Shown: piece after piece, positions 9,773 to 20,845 of the stretch
How the letters are laid out: each line of letters begins with the position of its first letter
How positions within the stretch are numbered: the stretch's first letter is position 1
Assembly: GCF_001039355.2 (NCBI RefSeq)
Contig: NW_019774624.1
Location: forward strand, 1,539,185 to 1,576,369
Reading direction: 5' to 3'
DNA: 37,185 nucleotides
Source: Lingula anatina
Taxonomy: Eukaryota > Brachiopoda > Lingulata > Lingulida > Lingulidae
Made by a program: the position numbers and the translations under genes
Notes under the pieces: model-generated
Told to the model about the DNA's origin: nothing
The model's database searches: none
Seen by the model: only the letters and a program-made list of their open reading frames with translations

Positions 9773-9863
9773 AGATGCTGGAGCAAAATCTGTGAAATTT
9801 GTCAATGACAGACGCCAGTTTCCTGCAGAGTCTTTGTATCAACCAGATTTGAAGATATTTCAG
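9753..9863 (+). CDS. SACS: Coding exon 3: ATP-binding helix of repeat 1
   Basis: This exon of 37 codons is bounded by TTTTAG and GTAAAT and is phase 0 on both sides. It encodes residues 33-69, beginning ELIQNAEDAGAKSVKFVNDRR. ELIQNAEDAGA is the N-box helix of the GHKL/Hsp90-type nucleotide pocket and matches ELIQNADDAGA at residue 1437 and ELLQNADDAKA at 2469. It ends at KIFQ, exactly before the [12 protein letters not shown] segment of exon 4. A degraded copy of the acceptor and first 20 nt lies just upstream in intron 2. Confidence 0.93.
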
Positions 9864-11689
9864 GTAAATGTAACGTTATGTTTTTAAACAAACTCTTTTT
9901 ATTCTATAAGATTCTATATATAAAGGTTGAATATATGTCTCTTTTCTTACAGACTTTAAGGTACAGTTTCACAGTCAAGTCCTTATTCATAGATGCATGG
10001 TCTAACATTTGTCATTACACGATGGACATAACTTTGTATATTTACAAGTAAAAAACAGGGGTGGATCCAGAGATATTTTCTGGCAGTCTTTCATATTATC
10101 TTTGTTGATATATCCTCCATCTTTAACTGTCTTCCAACAGAGTAAAATAGATACCCGTCAATGTAAACTTTAAAATCTGACCGTATTCCAGAAGACCCAG
10201 AAGACGCAGTCTCAATCCATACATCCATAGCTACCATTTATTACACTTGAATATGAGCTAGGTTAATCTCACTGTTGGGACAATTTCAGGAGACAGTATC
10301 ATATATCCCTCAGATCCTTTAAATAGCTTAATATAGTGTATAGCTGCATTAGTAGGGGTGATAATTAAAAAGGACCTTTTCTGGTTAAAATACCAAAAGA
10401 AACTATAAATGGTGTCACTGGGTAGCTATTACCTATCCCACATTGTAAAGAGAACATGACCCTCAAGAAATCCCTATTCTTATGTGATAATTTAAAGTAT
10501 TATATTAATCTTTAAAATAACAGCATAAAAATTACAGTGTATCAGTTAAAAAAAGAAGTTAACTTCATGTAAAAAAGAATCATCCCGGCCCCCCTGGTGA
10601 CAATTGCTAACCTACCCAACCCCTCCTTGCACACAAATATTCGTTACTGATGAAAGGTGTACCAATCCCATAAAAGTTTTTACTTTCTGACTCTGATGGC
10701 CTAAGAGAGGATAACTGAAGTTACAATACACAAAACTAAAAGCGTCCACACCCAGGGAGGAGGAGATACAAGGCTAGCAGAAACAAAAATGAGTAAAATG
10801 ATTAGAATCATCCACCCCCAGGGACAGCCCAACCCCAAGGGGTCCATGTACTATATGTCAATAGCCAAAGACTGAACATCCTCAATATAATGGTTTTGGA
10901 GAAGTTAACAGAAATAATAATTTTCCAAAGCGGCCGTGACCATCTCTGATTATAGGTCTCTTAACCACCAAACCTTGAACTTCCTTGATTTAATGATCTA
11001 GGAAGAGAAAACGAAATGGAAAATGTAAAAATGATTTTGAATGAGCCACCCACCAGAGACAGCCCAACCCCCAGTCACACCAATATTCTGAAGTTGCCAA
11101 TTGCACATCCCTTATGGTAGGGGTATCAATACTGCAATTTCTTCTTTTATATTATGGTAAAGGAGAAGATAACAGAAATTACAATGTTAAGAAAAATAAT
11201 AAAAAAATAAGTATCATGCAACCACCCCCATGGACAGCCCAAACCACAGTTGCACATCTCTATGATAGGTTTATCAATACTGTAAAAAACTTGAAAATTA
11301 AGGCAGTCATCAAAATTTTGAAGGAAGATTATTCTCTGCCAATGTAATATTTTTCACTTTAATTGAAAATTTTATCAAACTTGATAATTGGAGTCTTGAT
11401 AATTTTGAAAAGTTCCTCATTTAATATGGCTATATGCCAGATTCACACATTCTAAAATGTTTATTAATTTCTGAGTGATGAAATTTTAAAGTTTTTACCA
11501 TACCAAAACTACCTAATGGTTTAAGAGGAGATAGCAGAAATTACAATGTAAAAGGAATAAATTAACGCTCCTCCCCCGCTCCCCCCCCCCATCAGGAACC
11601 CAACCTTCTGTGGTACTAAAATTATTTATAAAACATTCTAATTTAATGTATTTTTGTCTTTTGAATTGTTCTATTTACTTATATCTCAG
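9864..11689 (+). other. Intron 3 with a degenerate tandem array (about 10480-11620)
   Basis: GTAAAT to CTCAG, 1826 nt, phase 0. From about 10480 the intron repeats a loose theme of a purine-rich AGATAACAGAAATTACAATG-like segment followed by CACCCCCAGGGACAGCCCAACC, seen near 10700, 10800, 11010-11070, 11160-11240 and 11525-11610. Spacing varies from about 130 to 360 nt and identity is low. No coding potential is recognised; the small open frame at 11114-11347 is repeat sequence. Confidence 0.7.
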
Positions 11690-11837
11690 GGTCCAGCTCT
11701 GTATGCCTACAATGATGCCGTTTTTGGTGATGCTGACTGGGACAGAATAGGAGCCATCCACAATAGTAGCAAGAAAGATGATCCACTAAAAGTTGGAAAA
11801 TTTGGTTTGGGGTTCAAGTCTGTCTTTCACATGACAG
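11690..11837 (+). CDS. SACS: Coding exon 4: lid and glycine loop of repeat 1 ATPase
   Basis: Acceptor ATCTCAG and donor GTATGA bound an exon encoding residues 70-118. It starts [17 protein letters not shown] and contains the glycine-rich loop GKFGLGF (105-111), followed by KSVFHMT. This is the second half of the GHKL nucleotide-binding site. The exon leaves in phase 1; its final G joins AT of exon 5 to make the D of MTDLPSVISGDKIGF, which is the canonical sacsin continuation. The open frame runs past the donor to a stop at 11923, but that readthrough sequence has no family resemblance. Confidence 0.94.
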
Positions 11838-13031
11838 GTATGACTAGCAATCTGTTAATTGACAATGTACTTGCAGCACACAGACACTCACAGGTACACA
11901 CAGCAAGTATAGACATGTGCTAACTTTAGAAATGATATACTATTTTTTGCCAGTTGTTATATATGTACAGAGTTATGCTCAACAATTTTACACATGTAAC
12001 AAAGCACTTTGTTGGTTCAAAAGAATATAGCACATAGTAAGACAAAAATCTAAATTTACCAAATTTGTTTTGCTTAAGTTTTTATATACAGACACTGTAA
12101 TTGCCTACATGTATATATTCTGATTGGTCTGTCTGTCTGTCTGTCTATGCTGTCATTGTTGCTGTCCGACACATGACGTTTGTCTAATTACTTCCAAACC
12201 ATTTTTTTTACTTTAAATTTTCTTGGTGGCTTTTTTTTTTGGTAAATAGTCCGGTTGCTTTCAACGTCATGTTCAATTTTCTGAAGAGAAGGCAACCTTT
12301 GATAATGATGATACCATAGCTATTATTGTAATTAAGATCCAACATCCACGACTTTCTAAGACAATGCCATTTAAATTTATATCACTCTTTTGCACAATTT
12401 TGGTGTCATTGGCCCAATAAGTTCCAAACACAACAAGGAAAAAGATGTTAAAATGCCTGTATGTGAAGGTGGGGGGGACAGACTTTGTCCAGTGTATGAC
12501 ATCATTTTGACCACAACTCTACCTAGTGGTCAAACAATAGAACTGAGGATGACAGCAGCAAAGAGCAGTTGAACATTTCTGCACATACAGGTATTTTAAC
12601 ATCTTTTGCCATGCCCTGTTTTAGATGTATCACAGGGGACACTTGGTCTGAGTTAATTCTCCAGCAGGTAACACAACAGCTAAGCTATATTTTCCAGAGA
12701 TCAACTACTAACTGACCAAGTTCTACATTTATTTCTCTGGCTGACAACACGGAAAATCCAGCTGTCGGTTCGACTGACCAAACTTACTCTGATGATATCA
12801 TATCTCTAATCTCTGATCTCTGATTACAATACAAAGTTCTTCTCTATATATACTTATACACAAAATACATATGTACAGTGATTCCTAAAGAAATTAAGTC
12901 AGAGATACTGAAGCCAATTAAAAGAATTCAGACATATAACTACAGAGAGACCTTAAACATAATTAAACTAAGACTGACCTGAACTAGGAGAAAAAGCCAT
13001 AAATGAAGTTATTCAATCCTTTTAAGACCTA

Positions 13032-13274
13032 AAAAATTCCTTTAAGACCCCATTCCCACATATTTTACATCGATCTATCCCCGTGGGGAGTCTCACTAGA
13101 TAACTGTCAGCTTAGCCAGCTTAAATGTCTGTCCCGCCTACTAAAAGCTGTAAGGGGGTAATTAACTTCCGTGCGCGGTCGACTGACAGCAATTTAGCGT
13201 GAATCCTCAGGGAGTAAGGTCGATCTAGTTGAATCAATCTACACGTAAATCACTGGGAATGCACTCTAAGAATT
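13032..13274. mobile_element. Small TIR element, about 240 bp
   Basis: The left end CTTTAAGACCCCATTCCCAC and the right end, reverse-complemented as CTTAGAGTGCATTCCCAGTG, form an imperfect inverted repeat of about 24 bp. The interior contains ATCGATCTATCCCCGTGGGG and CTGTCAGCTTAGCC, shared with 3318-3400. Non-coding; MITE class inferred. Confidence 0.65.
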
Positions 13275-14883
13275 GGTTACAGTTCTTTCCAATAAATACA
13301 ATACCTTAAAAGATTCAATACACATAATGTCATTATAACAAATTATCTTTACAAAACATTGATATAAAATTTTATTTAAATGTGGAAGTTTCACAATTCA
13401 CAATTCACATAGTTTTCACAATTCACATAGTGAAATCATCACTATGACAGATGAAATAAATGAATCTCTCAAGACTATATTGAGTGACTTTAAATTTGTT
13501 TGGTAAAGAGGCAGGTTGCATACGAAAACTGGCATGATTGGTTTACATTTGTGGTAATTATTCAGGTTCTTTGCACAACTTTGGTGATGTTTGCCCCATA
13601 ACTGCCAAACTGTCGTATTTTTGTTTAACTTTAAAGATGCACACAAATAGTCAATGTTTTGCCACATGCCGGCATGTAAATTCAAATAGTATAACTAAGA
13701 GAATTACCAAAAGATATGATATTGTTTAATGTTACCCAAAAATGATATAGGAATGGATTTCTTTGCTAGCTTTCTATGCTGTATATACATGGGCCAGAAA
13801 AGTAGGTCACATAAGTATTGGTTAAATTTCTGACACAAATTTAAAGAAAGGGGCAGTCTAAAGCTATTTTATGGCTGATCGAGATTTATTCAGTCATTTC
13901 GAATTTATTTGATTCGTATAAGGAACAGCCATGTTACTGTTACCACTTCTCGTCCTAGACTACAAGAACCTGCGTACCCATCTCTTGGATTTAGGTCACA
14001 TATAATCTCAGCTCGATCTGTGTAAATTTTGGGCTTTGTCAGTGCATGGGTCTTGGTATAGAGCTTGTCGCAATGCACCCTTGTCCAAAATTTGCAAAAT
14101 GCACTATATGCTAAATTTCTAGCACACCGAAATAATTATGGGAAAAATTTCTATAGCAGTCTGACTTAATTAAAGTAATATGGGGAGATTCCAAATTGCC
14201 CTTGGATTTGACCTTTGACCTTTATTTCAAGGTCAAACGGGCCAAAATTATCTAAAAATGGAATTTTTTCAAAAAAATTATTTGCGCCGATTTTCAGAAA
14301 CTACACAGACCTCACCTATAATATTATTGGCAAGTGTTACGATAAGGGTCGTCTTTCATCTCCGTGAGTTTGGGGTCAATCGGTGCATTTTCTCGAGAGC
14401 AGCAGCCATTAGATGCCGAAACTGAAAACTCTATTTCTGGAACTGTTAATGCTAGAACCATTTGATAGAGCATGTCAAGCCAAACACTGATAGTGGTGTC
14501 TGTTTTTTTTTTTTTTTTTTTTTTTTTCCATATGGTTTACCAGTTATGCTGTATCAAAAAGTACATTGTACGGTAATGTGCATAAAATTTCAAACGTCTG
14601 GACAAGATAATATAAGGCATAGCGAGGCAGGCAACTTCTGGTCAAAAATGACATTATTTCAAGAAATTCAAACATCTGAGATTTCTGATCACATTTCATG
14701 AATATCAAACAAAATGATCTTTTCTCTATTTCAATTAATTTCTTCTGTACAAAATTTATGGCACGTTGCTTTAACTCCAAAACTGCAATATTTTAGTCCC
14801 TTATATCTCCAACTGACAGATATGCCCATAGTAACTATTGAATTCATACACTGGCAATCTAACTGTGACCTTGAAATTGACCT

Positions 14884-15310
14884 TCAGGCACCGTTCACAT
14901 GAAAAATCTAAATTCTTAAAATACAAAAATCCATTGGCGGTATCCAGTGATCACGGTCTGAACCCAGAATACCCGGCGGCGTAATTAACTAGCAGAGCGA
15001 GTGAGTAACTTCAAATTAAAGCTGTAATTAATTCTAGGCTGCGCTCAGAGGAGATTCTGACACCTCAACACATGCGCAGTAATAAGCTAGAGAGAAGGAA
15101 ATGGCAGTCATTGTTGCTTGGAAAAATGTGTTTGTTGCTTTTGTGCAACAAGAAGATGAAGAAGATGAGGTCCATATACACACGACAGATATGAGTGCAC
15201 CCTGATGAACTCCACAGTTTAGAGATACTACTGCTCATGCGTCAAGGTGCCAGAATCACCAGTGAGCACAGTCGAGAATTAATTACAGCTTTGGAAGTTA
15301 ACTCGCTTGC
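14884..15310. mobile_element. Foldback element with about 85-bp inverted arms
   Basis: The left arm (about 14996-15085) and right arm (about 15224-15307) are inverted copies: AGCGAGTGAGTAACTTC with its partner GAAGTTAACTCGCT, AGCTGTAATTAATTCT with AGAATTAATTACAGCT, and ACATGCGCAGTA with TACTGCTCATGCG. The loop is about 140 nt. It interrupts R1 copy C after GAAATTGACCTT. As part of intron 4 its transcript would form a long hairpin. No coding capacity. Confidence 0.8.
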
Positions 15311-15419
15311 TTATTTTTGTCCGTCACATCTTCAAAACTGACAGTCTATATGCCCTTGGTTACTTTTGAACTTGAATAGGAAGTCATACTGGCAATTTAA
15401 GTGTGACCTTTTTCCCAGC

Positions 15420-15860
15420 GGGCAAATCAACATTGAATCAATGTTGAATCAACGTTGATGGTCAACGTTGAAAGTATGTTGATATGACATTGACTATGAA
15501 AGTTGACTCAATGTTGAACCATCAAGGTTGAATCAACCTTGAGGTATCAATGTTGAATCAACGTTGCTGGTCAATGTTGAAACTATGTTGATATAACGTT
15601 GACTATGAAAGTTGAATCAACGTTGAACCATCAAGGTTGAATTAACTTTGAGGTATCAATGTTGAATCAATGTTGACAGTCAACGTTGAAACTATGTTGA
15701 TATGACATTGACTATGAAAGTTGAATCAACGTTGAACCATCAAGGTTGAATCAACCTTGAGGTATCCATGTTGAATCAACATTGATACCTCAATGTTGAA
15801 TCAATGTTGAAATTAAGTTGAATTTGAAAATTGAATTAACGTTGATATATCAATTAGGCT
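15420..15860. repeat. TCAACGTTGA-type minisatellite, 109-bp higher-order unit
   Basis: The short self-complementary word TCAACGTTGA or TCAATGTTGA recurs every 15-25 nt and is organised into units of 109 bp; the segment starting GATAT(G/A)AC(A/G)TTGACTATG falls at 15481, 15590 and 15699. Almost every word is a palindrome, so single strands can fold in many registers. Confidence 0.9.
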
Positions 15861-15992
15861 ATCAGGATATTTGATTGAAATTTGCCTGATGGCTGAAGGT
15901 GTTCTCCAAGATATCAAGCATTTCTTGAAATAAAAAGACTCAGAGCTGAAAAGGGGGGAAATAAGGAAAATTACCTACAAAAAAAGGTAATT

Positions 15993-16177
15993 NNNNNNNN
16001 NNNNNNNNNNNNNNNNNNNNNNNNNNNNNNNNNNNNNNNNNNNNNNNNNNNNNNNNNNNNNNNNNNNNNNNNNNNNNNNNNNNNNNNNNNNNNNNNNNNN
16101 NNNNNNNNNNNNNNNNNNNNNNNNNNNNNNNNNNNNNNNNNNNNNNNNNNNNNNNNNNNNNNNNNNNNNNNNNNNNN
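15993..16177. other. Assembly gap (185 Ns) with duplicated flanks
   Basis: The run of N is bounded by near-identical sequence: 15783-15992 on the left and 16178-16386 on the right differ by one A in a homopolymer. The 82-codon minus-strand open frame across it is an artefact. Confidence 0.98.
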
Positions 16178-16661
16178 TGATACCTCAATGTTGAATCAAT
16201 GTTGAAATTAAGTTGAATTTGAAAATTGAATTAACGTTGATATATCAATTAGGCTATCAGGATATTTGATTGAAATTTGCCTGATGGCTGAAGGTGTTCT
16301 CCAAGATATCAAGCATTTCTTGAAATAAAAAGACTCAGAGCTGAAAAGGGGGGAAATAAGGAAAATTACCTACAAAAAAGGTAATTTCGAAAGAAAAGGG
16401 GGGGGGGGTCCAGACCCCGGGACCGGCCCCTGTATCCACCTATGGGTCGTCAGATTCTTTTTTAACTTTCCAGTTTGATGCTCAATGTTACGGACCAAAA
16501 CAGCCCGAACATAAAAAAACACAAACAACAACTAATTTAACCATGAATATAATATATTACAAACAATGAACATACACTAACTACATGTAATACTATCATG
16601 TTTCATAAACTTTAACATTTGTCAAATACAGTTAAATTCTAACAGATATGTAGACAGTTAA

Positions 16662-16865
16662 GTTTTGAAGACGCAATGTCACAGTTTTAAGAGTCCTTTT
16701 CTGTTAAACGTTCCTCCTCATAGTGTGGGGTTTTGAAGACGCAATGTCACCGTTTTCCATGTCCCTATCTGTTGAACGATCCTCCTGATAGTGTGTAGTT
16801 TTGAAGACGCAATGTCACCGTTTTCCATGTCCTTATCTGTTGAACGATCCTCCTGATAGTGTGGC
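16662..16865. repeat. Three-copy 68-bp tandem repeat
   Basis: Units start GTTTTGAAGACGCAATGTCA at 16662, 16730 and 16798; the last two are almost identical. Internal to the 15414-17843 element. Confidence 0.93.
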
Positions 16866-17399
16866 CTCACAAAGTACTGTAAATAAAGTACAGTTTTTGT
16901 ACTGTAAAAGTGTTACACACTGTCCACACTCACGTGTTGCATCAGTTCATGTTATCCGGAGTCTTGCACTTTATTTACATTATACAAGTATGCAGGCACA
17001 TACGGTAATTACCCATAAAAATTAAACAACAAATTAGCTTTACTAAAATAATCAGGTTGTTAAGATAATTTTAAGAATACAAAAACAAAGGGTCACCAGT
17101 CTCATTTTTTCTCACAGCTAACTTAAATTTCCAGAAAAACAGGCATTTTTGGCTTTTTCAAGCTTTTTCTTCAACCTTGAGTAAATTTTGTCAATTTGCC
17201 ATAAGGTAAGGCTGGTGACCCTATGTTTTTTTTTCTTTTTCTTAAAGATAACCTGAACATGAAATCTGGAAAGTTTTTAAAAAAATGAAGACCGCTTTTT
17301 TCACTAAATTAATTTTAATGAAAAAGGGGTAAAACAAGCGTTTTATGGGGGGTAATTACCCCTATGCATACCTCTCTAGTGAGATAATCATTTAAAACT

Positions 17400-17835
17400 A
17401 TTATCAAGGTTATGATTAAGGTTATAAATAAAGTTAAGGTTGACCCAATGTTGAGATCCAGTTGATATGTCAACATTTACAAAGAGTTTACAAACACAGG
17501 TTGATTCAATGTTGAAATCCTTTTGATCTATCAACATTGAAAATTGATTGACAAAGAAAGGTTAAATCAATGTTGAGACCCTGTTGATCTATCAACATTG
17601 ACAATGGGTTGACAAGAAAAGTTTGATTCAATGTTGAAATCCTGTTGATCTATCAACATTGAAAATTGATTGACAAAGAAAGGTTAAATCAATGTTGAGA
17701 CCCTGTTGATCTATCAACATTGACAATTGGTTGACAAGAAAAGGTTGATTCGATGTTGAGATCTTGTTGATCTATCAATATTGATGGATCAACATCATCT
17801 CAACCTATCCTCAATGTTGAATCAACGTTGAGTGC
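17400..17835. repeat. 61-bp minisatellite at the right end of the TIR element
   Basis: Units carry CTGTTGATCTATCAACATTG at 17581, 17642 and 17703 with diverged copies at about 17456, 17516 and 17763. Like the left array it is built of inverted TCAAC/GTTGA words but has a different period. Confidence 0.9.
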
Positions 17836-18778
17836 CTGCTGGGTTTTGGCCTTGAATTTTCCTTCCCTTATATCTCTAAAACTGGCACAGATATGCCCAT
17901 TGATACTACTGAACCTGAATGGGAATTCATATATTGACAGTCTTCTTGTGACTTTGAATTTGACCTTTGACCTCCTTTTCGCCATGAAATGCACATCACA
18001 AATTTGGATTTGACCTTTTACTTTTCCCCATGATTTTGTTATAAATTGTAGTTTTCAACATTAAAAAATCGAGACCTCTTGTTAACTACAATTTGTGGAG
18101 CTTGTCAAGTACAACACTGGAGGTGGTGTCCCCCTTTTTTTGCTTTCCTGCAAATGCGCTGCAAATGTCGTTTGTCTGCTGGGTAGGTTGTTTTTGAAAA
18201 TTGGCATGATATCGGTTTATATTAATCATAATTATTCTGTTTTTTTATTGTTTGAATATTTTACACATTATAACCATAGTACTTTTTATGGGCTATGAAA
18301 CTGAATCCTTTGGTAGTTTTTCACTGTCCATGTTACCTGCAGTATGTAATATAAGAGGGTAAGAGCGATTGTGCTGTTTTAAAGTATTATGTAATAGTGT
18401 ATCAAAATTGGCCAAAACAGTATTTGGTGCACTTTTGTGAGTCTGAATGTCTAAACATTTGTCAGCCTTGCTGCCTTGTTTCCATTATGGTGTCTGTATA
18501 TTTGTCATCTTTGCTGTCTAGTTTAATATTACCAGCAATAACTCTAGTTAATCCATGTGCATGTGGTATCCAGGGCAATATCTTGTCTTTCAAAGGTCAG
18601 TGATCTATATCACTATATTGTCTGTAGAAAGTCTTAGACAAAGCACTGCATGCATGCTCAGACATTGGAATGTGCCTGTCCATAAACCCTATGAACCTGT
18701 GCATAAGTCATATGTGCCTTTGCATAAACCTTATGTGCTTGGACATTTATTTTTCTATTCTTCTACATTTACTTCTAG

Positions 18779-20449
18779 ATTTACCAAGCGTAATAAGTGG
18801 AGACAAGATAGGATTCCTAGATCCACATGAAAAATTCTTTGGTCCCAGGGCGACAGGGAAGCAATGGCATCTTGAAAATGATAGGGAAGAAATCACTTCT
18901 TTGCCTGATCAGTTTGAACCATTTGTGGGAATTTTTGGTGGCCGTGACATAACATTCAATGGTGGAGTTCATAAGGGAACACTGTTTCGCTTTCCACTCA
19001 GGACAGGTTCACAAGATCCCTCTCAATTCTGTTCACAATTGTCAGAGCAGATATATGCATCACAAAAAATTGATAGTTTGTTCAAATCTTTCATGACATG
19101 TGCATATATGAACCTTTTGTTTTTGTCATCACTGGAAAGCATTGAATTGTATGAAAGAACAGAAGGAAGTGAGAAACCAGAGTTAATCTTCCAGTTGGAG
19201 ATAGATAAAGACTGCATCAAAGGTGTGAGATCAAAGCGTGAAGAGTTTTTGTCAGAAATTGCTAAGGTGCGACAAACCAATGAGTGGCCAGAAAAACCAA
19301 TTCAGTCAACGTATGAGCTCCAATTCACAGAGACGACATATATCCACCAATCAGCTGCCTCCACACCTACCCCCTCAAAGAAGGCCAAAAAGTCTGTTGA
19401 CAAAACTTCCAAGATGACCAAATGGATGCTCACAAACCACTTTTCTGGAGGCCAAGTGAGTTCACAGTTACAAGAACTGGCAAATGATTCAAAACTGGGT
19501 TTCCTTCCGTGGGTGGCTGTTGCTATGTGTTGTGGCACAAAGGACGAACCATTTCAACAAGTCAAACAGAAGTCCCAACAACCGAACGGCCACTTCTTCT
19601 GTTTCCTACCACTCCCACTTGAAGAAAAAAGTGTGACTGGTCTACCAGTTCACATCAGCGGGTTCTTTGCACTCAGCCAAAATCGCAGACAGCTGAAATG
19701 GCCCACTGCAGACCAAGAAAGGTCTGCCCTCACTGATAAGGCACTTCTGTGGAACATCTGCTTGGTGGAAGAAGCAGTTTCAGTGGCATATGCAGAACTC
19801 CTAAATTGTGCCATTCTCGAGGGCTTTTCACCAACATGCATTTATAATGCAATGCCAGACTGCAGTTTAACTGATCCCAAATTTGAAAAAATGGTCACAC
19901 TTATGTACAGAGTGACTCTAAGGAGGCAATCATTTTTTGGCCCAACAACTGACACCTCTTTCTCTGCCAGTAGATGGCACAATGCCAGTGAAGTCTTGTT
20001 CAATGATTTAAGCCCTAACATAGACAATGTTGAGGATCTTGTGAGTGTTCTCATGCAAAGTGGCGAAAGGATTTGCACTGTCCCATCACATGTAGAAGAA
20101 GCATTACAAAAGCATGAAGTGAAAATTTCTAAGATTCAGCCAGGACATGTGCGCACTGCTCTAAAGAAACCAAATGTGTCAACCTGGGTAGACAGCCTCT
20201 CATTTGTCAACAAGATGTCTATCCTGAAGTACATCCTCTCTGATTCATCCTATGGTGATATAATTGGGATCAAACTTTTGCCCCGAAGCGACCAAATTGT
20301 TAGGTTCCAGTCCAGTGCAAGTGATGCAGTGTATATTCCAACCAAGGATCATCCAAAAGAGCTTCTTCCCGGGCTGACCCACAGCTTATTGGAGACTGAG
20401 AGAGTTCCATCTGAGGTTGCCGCACACCTGGAAAAGATGGCAACTTTAG
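18779..20449 (+). CDS. SACS: Coding exon 5: remainder of sacsin repeat 1
   Basis: This 1671-nt exon encodes residues 119-676. It follows acceptor CTTCTAG and ends at ACTTTAG/GTATAA in phase 1. It continues repeat 1 with DLPSVISGDKIGFLDPHEKFFG, then FEPFVGIFGG and TLFRFPLRT, the segment that closes the ATPase module in all sacsin repeats, and then GHFFCFLPLPLEE and LPVHISGFFALSQNRRQLKW, which recur in repeats 2 and 3. The exon ends at KMATLG and joins GLTQLKILDKTSMAELIRRL in exon 6. Open sequence upstream to 18670 (apparent ATG) is intronic: it contains a short repeated Pro-rich stretch and lies before the acceptor. The open frame past the donor ends at 20481 and has no family resemblance. Confidence 0.96.
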
Positions 20450-20845
20450 GTATAACTATTAAAGTTCTAAACAGCAATTAAAATATGCTAATAGGCAAGT
20501 TCAATTGAATGGAAAACAATGTTTGGATTACGTTACCTTTTTCAGAAACAAATCTGGTCATTAAAGCAATTTTTTCAGATTTTATATACAGATTCATAAA
20601 TATCAATACATGTTCTGCTCTGCTGTGACATAAGTGAATGGTTACACTGTCACTGTCACCATAGAAAATGGCAGTTAACTCTGCAGAAAATAAGATTTTA
20701 TAGATGTCTCGATGTGCCAATTATGCATGCTGTCATTCATATTGTTAATCTTTCATGACATTAATATATATTATTAATGAAATACAATTTTAATAAAAAA
20801 AACTTCAATTAAAAAAGAGAAAATTTCATTTTTGTTTCACTTTAG
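20450..20845 (+). other. Intron 5
   Basis: GTATAA to TTTAG, 396 nt, phase 1, AT-rich. No repeat or RNA gene recognised. Confidence 0.9.

Larger units (their letters stand above)
15414..17843. mobile_element. 2.4-kb TIR element filled with minisatellites
   Basis: The left end is CCCAGCGGGCAAATCAACAT. The right end, GTTGAGTGCCTGCTGGG, is CCCAGCAGGCACTCAAC when reverse-complemented. Short T-runs on both sides (TTTT) may be a target duplication, and the flanks rejoin to R1 sequence. The interior has a 109-bp higher-order minisatellite, a gap, a three-copy 68-bp repeat and a 61-bp minisatellite. No transposase is visible, so it is non-autonomous unless coding sequence lies in the gap. Confidence 0.78.
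13925..18170 (+). repeat. R1 repeat copy C in intron 4, interrupted by two elements
   Basis: Segments 13925-14883, about 15310-15413 and 17844-18170 together follow the R1 order and end with GGAGCTTGTCAAGTACAACACTGG and a T-tract (compare 6243 and 8810). The two gaps are the foldback element and the 2.4-kb minisatellite TIR element. A long T-tract lies at 14505-14527. Confidence 0.8.
11838..18778 (+). other. Intron 4, a 6.9-kb transposon and minisatellite nest
   Basis: GTATGA to TTCTAG, phase 1. It contains a small TIR element (13032-13274), relic repeats shared within the window (12385-12470, 13505-13650 and 18183-18250), an R1-family copy (about 13925-18170) and, inserted into that copy, a foldback element (about 14884-15310) and a 2.4-kb TIR element with minisatellites (15414-17843). 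Nothing from 11838 to 13020 beyond simple sequence and a TCTG microsatellite at 12129-12146 was recognised. Confidence 0.85.

Noticed and set aside
15940-16188. Open frame across the N gap
   Set aside because: It consists of unknown bases and is not evidence of coding.
18670-18778. ATG at 18670 as a start codon for exon 5
   Set aside because: It lies upstream of a good acceptor, its peptide is low-complexity repeats of a short word, and exon 4 joins exactly at 18779.
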